Source: Alkaliphilus sp. NP8
Lineage (GTDB): Bacteria > Bacillota > Clostridia > Peptostreptococcales > Natronincolaceae
Length of the DNA stretch: 37,363 bases
Assembly (NCBI GenBank): GCA_015978205.1
Contig: JADWMM010000007.1
Coordinates: 1-37,363, forward strand
Reading direction: 5' to 3'
Shown piece after piece: positions 1 through 7,213 of the stretch (the stretch's first letter is position 1; every line of letters starts with the position of its first letter). The position numbers and the translations under genes are program-made. A model generated the notes under the pieces. It was not told the DNA's origin. It saw nothing but the letters and a program-made list of their open reading frames with translations, and searched no databases.

Positions 1-146
1 GCATATAACATGCTGGGTTTTTTTATTTATTAAGAATATAAAGTATAATCTAAAATAAAATATATAAAGAACATAGATTTATAGTATAGACATAAAATAT
101 ATATTATATGGTAAAACAAGGATATGATATTATATATAATAAATAC

Positions 147-176
147 TTTAAATTTAAAACTGAATAATGATATAAT
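147..176 (+). promoter_or_regulatory. possible promoter of the thioredoxin-fold gene
   Basis: A good -10 (TATAAT, 171-176) lies about 40 bases before the start codon. The only -35 candidate at 18-base spacing is a weak TTTAAA (147-152). The surroundings are extremely AT-rich, so a chance match is possible. Confidence 0.35.
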
Positions 177-216
177 AATGTTGTAGATTGTACTGAAATA
201 CTAAGGGGGGATAGAA

Positions 217-723
217 ATGATGTTTCAACAGTTATTTGAATCTGGTATGTCTTTTGAAGTATTTGCTCGTGATTATCATGATGCAAATATTGAAAGGCTA
301 TTTGAAGTATATAGTAGAATAGAACTTGATAAAGAAATTGCTAATAGAATAAAGTCAATAAGTAATACAATATATATACTAGTTTTTGCAGAATTATGGG
401 ACCCCGATTGTATAATTAATTTACCAGCTATAAAAAAGCTAAGTGATATAAATTCAAATATTGTATTTAAAATTTTACCTAAAGATGGCAATGAAAAATA
501 TATGGAAGATTATAAATTAGGTGGAAAGGTTAAGATTCCTACGTTTGTTATATTAGACAGTGAATTTAAAGAAATAGGTGTGTTTATTGAAACGCCTAAA
601 GTGGTTAAAGATGTTATAAATAGAGGTAATAATGTGGAAAATATTGTAGTAAAACGTAAATATCATAAAGGTGAATATGTGAAAGATACTATAAAAGAAA
701 TAGTAGATACTATATATAAATAA
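217..723 (+). CDS. thioredoxin-fold protein with a degenerate active site
   Basis: A 168-residue soluble protein with no signal peptide. The N-terminal third is helical. The middle resembles a thioredoxin core: a hydrophobic strand, then WDPDC where thioredoxins have WCGPC, and later VKIPTFVIL, which fits the strand with the cis-proline. The first active-site Cys is replaced by Asp and only the second remains, so ordinary dithiol chemistry is unlikely. A monothiol or binding role is possible. Start is ATG at 217 after GGGGGG; a second in-frame ATG follows directly. It stands alone, with its own terminator downstream. The exact subfamily is not recognised. Confidence 0.75.
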   Translation: MMFQQLFESGMSFEVFARDYHDANIERLFEVYSRIELDKEIANRIKSISNTIYILVFAELWDPDCIINLPAIKKLSDINSNIVFKILPKDGNEKYMEDYKLGGKVKIPTFVILDSEFKEIGVFIETPKVVKDVINRGNNVENIVVKRKYHKGEYVKDTIKEIVDTIYK

Positions 724-750
724 ATATAATTAAGTTTTAAAATATAGAAA

Positions 751-799
751 AAGGAGGTGGATATAATCATTTGATTTAAAAAATATCATCTCTTTTTTT
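751..799 (+). terminator. intrinsic terminator after the thioredoxin-fold gene
   Basis: GAGGTGGATAT (754-764) pairs with ATATCATCTC (783-792), with one bulged G and one G-U pair, and seven T follow (793-799). The AAGGAGG at its left edge looks like a ribosome binding site, but no open frame follows it. Confidence 0.65.
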
Positions 800-952
800 A
801 TTTTATACATATAATATTAATCTTGGTTATATTTAAAATTATAAATATATATTAGAATTTTTATAATTAGACAAAACACACGAAAAACATACAAATTTAT
901 ATATAACAAACGAAAAACAAAGAATGAAAAGGTTATTTAGTGTATATTTGCT

Positions 953-981
953 TTGACTTTAAAAAATACAGATGATACAAT
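953..981 (+). promoter_or_regulatory. promoter of nrdJ
   Basis: TTGACT (953-958) and TACAAT (976-981) are separated by exactly 17 bases, a good sigma-A match. The -10 lies inside the first NrdR-type box. The predicted start near 988 gives a leader of about 170 bases. The rest of the 724-1157 gap holds the terminator before this, the NrdR boxes and a hairpin. Confidence 0.65.
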
Positions 982-1021
982 ATATAGTGCGTACGAACGA
1001 TGAAAACACTACATATAGTTC
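975..1021 (+). promoter_or_regulatory. tandem NrdR boxes upstream of nrdJ
   Basis: Two 16-base near-palindromes, at 975-990 and 1006-1021, each match about 13 of 16 positions of the NrdR box consensus ACACTATATATAGTGT. The gap is 15 bases (31 centre to centre), the spacing typical of paired NrdR sites. The first overlaps the -10, as expected for repression by NrdR when nucleotide pools are high. A weaker third copy at 1037-1052 keeps the same 31-base step. The nrdR gene is not in this window. Confidence 0.7.
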
Positions 1022-1086
1022 GGAAATGTTATTTGGTTACTATATATACAATACAATGTTAATAACATGCTTTAATTTAAACAGTT

Positions 1087-1133
1087 AATATTAAAGACTT
1101 CTTTGATAAATTCGTAGAAGTCTTTAATATTTT
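1087..1133 (+). terminator. hairpin in the nrdJ leader, possible attenuator
   Basis: AATATTAAAGACTTCT (1087-1102) and its exact reverse complement (1116-1131) form a 16-bp stem with a 13-base loop. The 3' arm ends in a short T run (1130-1133). It lies 26 bases before the GTG start of nrdJ. It could be a leaky terminator or a stabilising 5' hairpin. No riboswitch aptamer was recognised before it. Confidence 0.5.
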
Positions 1134-1157
1134 ATAAACCAATAAGGAGGAATTTTA

Positions 1158-3506
1158 GTGCAAGTAATAAAGAGAGATGGTAGGTTAGCAGAATTTAATT
1201 CAGCAAAAATAAGAAATGCAATTAATAAAGCTATGGCAGAAACAAAGCTAGGTGTAGATCAAAACCTAAGTGAAAGTATTTCAGTAGAAGTCGAAAAAAA
1301 ACTAAAAAGTGAATCAAAATCTATTAGTGTTGAAGAGTTACAAGATATGATCGAAATGATGTTAATGTCTTCTGATAGAAAAGATGTTGCTAAAAGATAT
1401 ATTATTTATAGAAATGAAAGATCTAAGGTTAGAAGCAAACAGAAAACATCTGATGAAAAATTATTAACAGATGAATTTATTAGTCAATATAAGCATCAAC
1501 TTTCTCCATTAAAACAGTTAGGAAACTTTGTGTATTATCGTACATATTCTAGATGGCTACCAGAAGAATGCAGAAGGGAATACTGGTGGGAAACTGTTAA
1601 AAGAGCAGTTGAATACAATTGTAGTTTAATACCTACAAGAAGAGAAGAAGCAGAAAAATTATTTGAAAATGTTTATAATCTAAAACAGTTTTTATCTGGA
1701 AGAACTTTTTGGGTTGGTGGAACGTCTGTTGCAAAAAACTATCCTATGTCTAATTATAATTGTTCTTTTGTTGTGATTGATAGTTTTAGATCTTTTAGGG
1801 ATTTATTTTATTTATTAATGATTGGTTCAGGTGTAGGGGCTAGAGTTTTAAAAGAAGATGTAAATAAACTGCCTAAAATAAGAACTGATTATGAAATTAT
1901 ACATAAAGATTATACTTCTGTACCAAAAAATGAGAGAGAAGATAATACAAGTCTTCAATTTTCTCATAATAATACTGTAAAAATAACAGTAGGAGATAGT
2001 AAGGAAGGGTGGGTTCAGTCTTTAGACTTCTTCTTTAAAATGTTATATAGTAGTGAATATAGACATATTAAAACGATTATAGTAAATTACGATCATGTTA
2101 GACCAAGAGGAGCAAAGTTAAAGTCATTTGGAGGTACTGCTAGTGGGCATACAAGTCTTAAAAATATGTTTCATAAAATAGATAGAACTATTAAAAATAT
2201 CTATAAATTAGATAATAATAAAGGAAAACTTAGACCTGTTGATTGTTTAGACATAGCAAATATAATTGGTGAAAATGTTGTTGTAGGTGGAGTAAGACGT
2301 ACAGCTGAGATGATTTTAATTGATCCTGATGATAAGGAATGCATTGAAGCTAAATCTAATCTTTATAAGCAGATAGATGGTCAATGGATAGTGGATCAAA
2401 ATATTATTCATAGACAAATGAGTAATAATTCAATTTATTATACAGAAAAACCTACACGTGAACAGTTACATTGGCAGGTTCAACAAATGCGTTATTCTGG
2501 GGAGCCTGGTTGGATTAATTCTGAAGCTGCAGCGAAAAGAAGACCTAATATGAATGGTGTAAACCCTTGTGGTGAAATTCTATTAGATGCTAATGGATTA
2601 TGTAATTTAACCACAATTAATGTTATGTCTTTTGTTAAAGAAGATGGAACATTAGACGTAGATAACTTATTAGAAGCTCAAAAGCTATCTGTAAGAGCTG
2701 GATATAGAATGACTTGTGTAGAGTTAGAATTACCTCATTGGAATTTAGTACAGCAAAAAGATAAGTTAGTTGGATGCTCTTTAACAGGATGGCAGGACAT
2801 GGTTAATGCAACTTCCATGACTAAAGATGAACAAGCAAAATTGCTTAAATTATTAAGAGATACAGCCAGAGAAGAAGTTGATACATATGCGGCAGAGATA
2901 GGACAAAATCCTCCGTTATTAGTAACTACAGTAAAGCCAGAAGGAACTTTAAGTCAATTGCCGACTGTATCAAGTGGAGTTCATTATTCCCATTCTCCTT
3001 ACTATATAAGAAGGATAAGAATTAGTGCGGATGATCCATTAGTAAAGGTATGTGAAGATTTAGAGTATCCAGTATATCCTGAAGTTGGACAGGAATGGGA
3101 AACTTGTGCAACTAAAGTTGTAGAATTTCCTGTTAAAGCGCCAAATGGTCGAACTAAATATGATATTTCTGCAATAGAACAGCTTGAAAATTATAAAATG
3201 TTCATGGAAAATTATGTAGATCACAACTGTTCTATAACTGTTCATGTAAGAAATCATGAATGGGAAGAGGTAGAAGAGTGGATATGGAAAAACTGGGATG
3301 ATGTTGTGGCAGTTTCATTCTTAGCATTAGACGATAACTTTTATCAATTATTACCATACGAAGCAATAGATGAAGGTGAATATAATGAAAGAATGAGTAA
3401 AATGAAGCCTTTTGTCCCTTCACTTATAGGTAATTATGAAAAAGAAGAAACTGAATTAGATATTGGAAATGATGGCTGTGAAAGCGGTATTTGTCCAATA
3501 AGATAG
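1158..3506 (+). CDS. nrdJ: adenosylcobalamin-dependent (class II) ribonucleotide reductase
   Basis: Reduces ribonucleotides (probably triphosphates) to deoxyribonucleotides with a radical made from adenosylcobalamin, so it works without oxygen. 782 residues. An N-terminal ATP-cone (about 3-90, VIKRDGRLAEFNSAKI) is the usual allosteric site. Redox Cys202 is in NYNCSF. Cys471 in NPCGEI is the thiyl-radical site, with the partner Glu two residues on. The second half contains the conserved KPEGTLSQL stretch. The tail has Cys774 and Cys779 (CESGIC), the shuttle pair re-reduced by thioredoxin. GTG start at 1158 after AAGGAGG. Monocistronic, with a terminator at 3512. The sequence shows likely control by NrdR. 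Confidence in the class is high. Confidence 0.95.
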   Translation: MQVIKRDGRLAEFNSAKIRNAINKAMAETKLGVDQNLSESISVEVEKKLKSESKSISVEELQDMIEMMLMSSDRKDVAKRYIIYRNERSKVRSKQKTSDEKLLTDEFISQYKHQLSPLKQLGNFVYYRTYSRWLPEECRREYWWETVKRAVEYNCSLIPTRREEAEKLFENVYNLKQFLSGRTFWVGGTSVAKNYPMSNYNCSFVVIDSFRSFRDLFYLLMIGSGVGARVLKEDVNKLPKIRTDYEIIHKDYTSVPKNEREDNTSLQFSHNNTVKITVGDSKEGWVQSLDFFFKMLYSSEYRHIKTIIVNYDHVRPRGAKLKSFGGTASGHTSLKNMFHKIDRTIKNIYKLDNNKGKLRPVDCLDIANIIGENVVVGGVRRTAEMILIDPDDKECIEAKSNLYKQIDGQWIVDQNIIHRQMSNNSIYYTEKPTREQLHWQVQQMRYSGEPGWINSEAAAKRRPNMNGVNPCGEILLDANGLCNLTTINVMSFVKEDGTLDVDNLLEAQKLSVRAGYRMTCVELELPHWNLVQQKDKLVGCSLTGWQDMVNATSMTKDEQAKLLKLLRDTAREEVDTYAAEIGQNPPLLVTTVKPEGTLSQLPTVSSGVHYSHSPYYIRRIRISADDPLVKVCEDLEYPVYPEVGQEWETCATKVVEFPVKAPNGRTKYDISAIEQLENYKMFMENYVDHNCSITVHVRNHEWEEVEEWIWKNWDDVVAVSFLALDDNFYQLLPYEAIDEGEYNERMSKMKPFVPSLIGNYEKEETELDIGNDGCESGICPIR

Positions 3507-3511
3507 TAAAT

Positions 3512-3545
3512 AAGGTCGGAATAATTATTCCGACTTTATTTTTAG
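3512..3545 (+). terminator. intrinsic terminator of nrdJ
   Basis: A perfect palindrome, GTCGGAATAA/TTATTCCGAC (3515-3534), extended by AAG/TTT and followed by a T-rich run (3535-3543). Confidence 0.8.
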
Positions 3546-3682
3546 GTGCTTAACAATAAGTGATAGTAAAAAAGAAAGAAGTAAGTTTAATTAAACATTT
3601 GATAAATTGTTAACTATATAATAGAATTTATATATAATAACTTTAATGTATATAAATTTTATTTATATGGAGGAGATTAACT

Positions 3683-5449
3683 ATGATTTTTGGATTCCAA
3701 GAGATATTAGTTAAAGATGTAATGGATTCAAAATATATTGTTTTAAAAGAAAATAATACATTTAAACAAGCTTTAGATACAATGCTTAAGAATAATTTCG
3801 AAGAAGTATTCATTGAAAATGCTAATCATGAAATCCAAGGGATCATAACTTTATCTGATGTATGTGACGTATATAGTAAAAATATAAATGAAGATGTATT
3901 ATTAACTAATATTATGGTTAAAAACCTGATATTTGTTTCTAAATATGATACTTTACTAAATTGTAGAGATATAATGATCAAAAATAATATAGGAAGATTA
4001 CCGGTAATAGAAAATGACAAATTAATAGGAGTAATAAGAGTAGAAGAGATTAGAGATTACTTTTATATGAATTTAGAGAAAATGAGTTTTACATTAAATC
4101 AGATTGTAAATAATATTCATGAGGCTCTTTGTTTAATAGATGCAGATGGTAAAGTATTAATATGGAATAAAAATGCTGAAAAATTATACGATATACCAAA
4201 AGAAGAAATAATAAATAATAATATAAGAGACTTTTTTCCAGATGCTATAAATACAAAAGTATTAGAAACACAAGAAATAGTAACTAATGCATATCACTCT
4301 CCTAAAAAAGACTATAAAGTTGTTATCAATGCACTACCTATATTTACCAATGGTAAATTTGAAGGTGTATTAACTACAGATAGAGATATTACTGAAGTTA
4401 CTAATTTAATAAGTAAATTAGAAAAGGCTACCGATACAGTAAAATTTCTACAAGGTGAGGTTAAAAAGCTTAAAAGTGATGATTTTGGAAATATAGTAGG
4501 TAAAAGTTCCAAATTAATAGATAAAATTAAAATTGCCAGACAAGTTGCAAAAAGCGACGTTTCCGTATTGGTAACTGGTGAAAGTGGAACAGGTAAAGAA
4601 GTATTTGCAAGGGCTATTCATGATTATAGTGGAGCAAAGGGTTTATTTGTGCCAGTGAATTGTAGTGCTATACCTAATGAACTTTTTGAAAGTGAGTTTT
4701 TTGGTTATGATCAGGGTGCTTTTACAGGAGCAAATAAAAAAGGAAAGTTAGGTTTTTTTGAATTAGCTAATAATGGAACCTTGTTTTTAGATGAAATTGC
4801 TGATTTACCAATGTTTATGCAAGCAAAGTTATTAAGGGTTTTGCAAGATAATCAATTTACTCGAGTAGGCGGACAAAAGTTTGTCGATACAAATGCTAGA
4901 ATAATTTCGGCAACAAATAAAAATTTATCAGATATGGTTAAAAAAGGAATTTTCAGAGAAGATCTTTTCTACAGATTGAATGTAATAGAAATTGAACTTC
5001 CTCCTTTAAGAGAGAGAAAAACAGATATAGTGTTGTTAATATATCATTTTTTAAATGAGTTATCTAAAAAGAATAATAGATATACACCTAAAATAAGTAA
5101 AGAAGCTTTAGAAATACTTAAGCAATACAGATGGAAAGGCAATATAAGAGAGTTAAAGAATACCATAGAATATCTTTTGGTATTGTGCGATGATAACATT
5201 GTTTATGAACATATGTTACCCAAACATATATTAGAAGAAATTAAAAATAATACAAGTAGTAAACAGACTTCAATATTAGAAAACAAACAAAAATCTTTTG
5301 ATTTAAATAAATCTATAACAGAATTAGAAATAAAATTAATAACTGAGACTTTAAATGAAACTAAAGGAAATAAGGCAAAGGCAGCAAAGTTGTTAAACAT
5401 CCCAAGAAGTACTCTTCACTATAAGATTAACCACTACAATATAAAATAA
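3683..5449 (+). CDS. prdR: sigma-54-dependent activator PrdR of the proline reductase operon
   Basis: An enhancer-binding protein expected to sense proline and turn on the prd operon. 588 residues. Two CBS domains (about 8-60 and 72-127) form a likely ligand-binding pair, followed by a PAS domain (about 132-240). The AAA+ sigma-54 interaction domain has Walker A GESGTGKE (299-306), the GAFTGA loop that contacts sigma-54 (345-350), and Walker B LFLDEI (about 372). A Fis-type helix-turn-helix ends the protein (about 545-588). ATG start after GGAGGAG. It sits just upstream of a -24/-12 promoter and the prd genes, matching the known prdR-prdC order in C. difficile and C. sticklandii. Its own promoter was not clear in 3546-3682. 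Confidence 0.93.
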   Translation: MIFGFQEILVKDVMDSKYIVLKENNTFKQALDTMLKNNFEEVFIENANHEIQGIITLSDVCDVYSKNINEDVLLTNIMVKNLIFVSKYDTLLNCRDIMIKNNIGRLPVIENDKLIGVIRVEEIRDYFYMNLEKMSFTLNQIVNNIHEALCLIDADGKVLIWNKNAEKLYDIPKEEIINNNIRDFFPDAINTKVLETQEIVTNAYHSPKKDYKVVINALPIFTNGKFEGVLTTDRDITEVTNLISKLEKATDTVKFLQGEVKKLKSDDFGNIVGKSSKLIDKIKIARQVAKSDVSVLVTGESGTGKEVFARAIHDYSGAKGLFVPVNCSAIPNELFESEFFGYDQGAFTGANKKGKLGFFELANNGTLFLDEIADLPMFMQAKLLRVLQDNQFTRVGGQKFVDTNARIISATNKNLSDMVKKGIFREDLFYRLNVIEIELPPLRERKTDIVLLIYHFLNELSKKNNRYTPKISKEALEILKQYRWKGNIRELKNTIEYLLVLCDDNIVYEHMLPKHILEEIKNNTSSKQTSILENKQKSFDLNKSITELEIKLITETLNETKGNKAKAAKLLNIPRSTLHYKINHYNIK

Positions 5450-5456
5450 ATGTACA

Positions 5457-5511
5457 AACAAGAGTGTCAATAAAGTGACAATAGTCAAGAAATTAACACT
5501 CTTGTTTTTTT
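5457..5511 (+). terminator. intrinsic terminator of prdR
   Basis: AACAAGAGTGT (5457-5467) pairs with ACACTCTTGTT (5496-5506) and runs into seven T (5505-5511). A TGTCA-N6-TGACA palindrome is embedded in the 5' arm and loop. Confidence 0.75.
5463..5482. promoter_or_regulatory. candidate upstream activator site A for PrdR
   Basis: AGTGTCA, six bases, then TGACAAT: the same half sites and spacing as the palindrome at 5584-5605. It overlaps the prdR terminator. Assignment to PrdR is inferred from position only. Confidence 0.4.
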
Positions 5512-5583
5512 ATTACGATTGATGTTAAAAAGTTAACAAATGCAATGGTTTAAAAGGTTATTAAAGTTTAAAATAAGAGTAAG

Positions 5584-5605
5584 TAGTGTCAATAATATGA
5601 CACTA
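5584..5605. promoter_or_regulatory. candidate upstream activator site B for PrdR
   Basis: TAGTGTCA and TGACACTA form a perfect 8-bp inverted repeat around six bases. It lies about 190 bp before the -24/-12 promoter, a normal distance for a sigma-54 enhancer site that acts by DNA looping. It shares TGTCA-N6-TGACA with site A, 122 bp upstream. The 5450-5887 gap has no gene; besides these sites it holds the promoter and a leader of about 80 bases. Confidence 0.5.
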
Positions 5606-5791
5606 TGCGACATATTACTAAATTAAATATATATTTAATTAGCATTATTTTTTTCTATTATACAAATAAAATTTACTTTTATTAAAGAAGATTGAAAACT
5701 TTATACGCATTGAGATTACAGCATTTATAAGGTGGATGAAGTTGAAATTCCAACTCGAATTATAAATTGGTTTAAAATTTCGTTAAAAAGT

Positions 5792-5807
5792 TGGCACACT
5801 TATTGCT
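5792..5807 (+). promoter_or_regulatory. sigma-54 (-24/-12) promoter of the prd operon
   Basis: TGGCAC (5792-5797), five bases, TTGCT (5803-5807): a near-perfect sigma-54 promoter, with the GG and GC pairs 12 bases apart. Transcription should start near 5818. It explains the sigma-54 activator encoded just upstream. Confidence 0.88.
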
Positions 5808-5896
5808 TTATATATAAGTGAACAATTTATCAAAAAAGCATGAAGTATATATTTGTATTTATACTCAAATAATATTCTAGTGAGGAGGTGACAAAG

Positions 5897-7180
5897 GTGA
5901 ACATTGAATTGTTACTAAAACAACATGTTGGAGCACCATGTAAGCCAATAGTTAGTCAGGGTGAAGAAGTAAAAAAAGGACAATTAGTAGCTGAACCAAA
6001 TGGATTAGGCGCAAATATACATTCTAGTGTATATGGACAAGTTTTAAAAGTTACAGAAGAAAAAATTATAATAGATGCGTATGAAAATCAGCCTGAAGAA
6101 TATGTAAAAATTAGTGAAACAGACAATAAACTTGAAGCAATTAAGGAAGCAGGAATAGTAGGAGCAGGAGGAGCAGGTTTTCCGACTCATATTAAGTTTA
6201 ATGTAAATTCAGGTGTAGAATATGTTATTGCTAATGCTGCAGAATGTGAGCCTAATCTTGGTCATAATATATCATTAATTGAGGAGAATCCTGAAATAAT
6301 TATTAGAGGTATTAAATATGCAATGGAAATATCTAATGCTTCTAAAGGTTATATTGCTATTAAACCTAAACATAAAAAAGCTATAATAACATTAGGTAAA
6401 ATATGTAAGCATGAAGAAAATATTGAAGTCAAATTTTTGTCTGATATGTATCCTTCAGGAGATGAGAGGGTAATAGTAAGAGAATTATTAGATATAGAAT
6501 TGGAACCAGGCCAATTACCACTAGAAGCCAAGGCTATTATAAGTAATGTAGAAACATTAAAAAATATCACGCTAGCTATTGAAGAAAGAAAGCCTGTTAT
6601 AACTAAAGATATAACAGTAGCTGGGAGAGTTAAAGGTGCAATAAGTGGAAAAGCTATACTAGATGTACCTATTGGTATGCCTATAATAAACTATATTGAA
6701 GAATGTGGTGGATATATTGAGCCACATGGAGAAATTGTTTTAGGTGGCCCATTTACTGGGAAACGTGGAGAAGAAAATACTCCAGTTTCTAAAACCTTAG
6801 GTGGTATTTTAGTTGGTATGCCATTTCCTAAAGAAAAAAGAAAAATAGGAGTTATAGAGTGTGAATGTGGAGCTCAAGAACATAGATATAAAGAAATAGC
6901 AGAAGGAATGGATGGAGATATTGTTGCTTCTACTAAATGTAAAAGAATGGTCGAGGTAAATGGTAGATTTAGATGTAATTTACCGGGAATATGTCCTGGC
7001 CAAGCAGAAAAAGTATTATATCTAAAAAATCAAGGTGCAGAAGCTATAATTGTTGGAACTTGTGAGGATTGAACTAACACAGTGATGAAAGTAGCTCCTA
7101 GGTTAGGAGTTCCAGTTTACCATAGTACAGATCATGTGTTAAGAGCAACAGGACATAAGTTATACAGAAGAAAAGGTTAA
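5897..7180 (+). CDS. prdC: PrdC, RnfC-like selenoprotein, electron carrier to proline reductase
   Basis: Thought to pass electrons from NADH or the Rnf complex to proline reductase. Reading TGA at 7070-7072 as selenocysteine gives 427 residues with Sec392; stopping there would lose 35 residues that continue in frame to TAA at 7178. Sec lies in a CEDU (CxxU) redox motif. The N-terminal part is an RnfC-like barrel-sandwich domain and the middle has VGAGGAGFPTHIK, typical of RnfC/NqrA-like proteins. The RnfC ferredoxin-type Cys clusters are absent. The C-terminal domain has scattered Cys (CECG, GRFRC, GICPGQ). GTG at 5897 is preferred because AGGAGGTG (5883-5890) lies 6 bases before it; an in-frame GTG at 5888 overlaps that site. 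First gene of the operon. Confidence 0.9.
7093..7111 (+). promoter_or_regulatory. SECIS-like hairpin in prdC
   Basis: Arms 7093-7100 and 7104-7111 (core CTCCTA/TAGGAG plus a G-U and an A-U pair) with a GGT loop, 20 bases after the UGA. Position fits a bacterial SECIS element read by SelB. Bacterial SECIS sequences vary, so this is structural inference. Confidence 0.55.
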
Positions 7181-7213
7181 AAAATATATAATTGTGGAAA
7201 AGGAGGATGTTAT

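Noticed and set aside
840..1157. Cobalamin riboswitch before the B12-dependent nrdJ
   Set aside because: No B12-box or other conserved cobalamin aptamer segment was found; the control region is explained better by NrdR boxes and a hairpin.
7070..7180. Small separate open frame after prdC
   Set aside because: It is in the same frame as prdC directly after TGA, has no ribosome binding site of its own, and is the C-terminal end of the selenoprotein.
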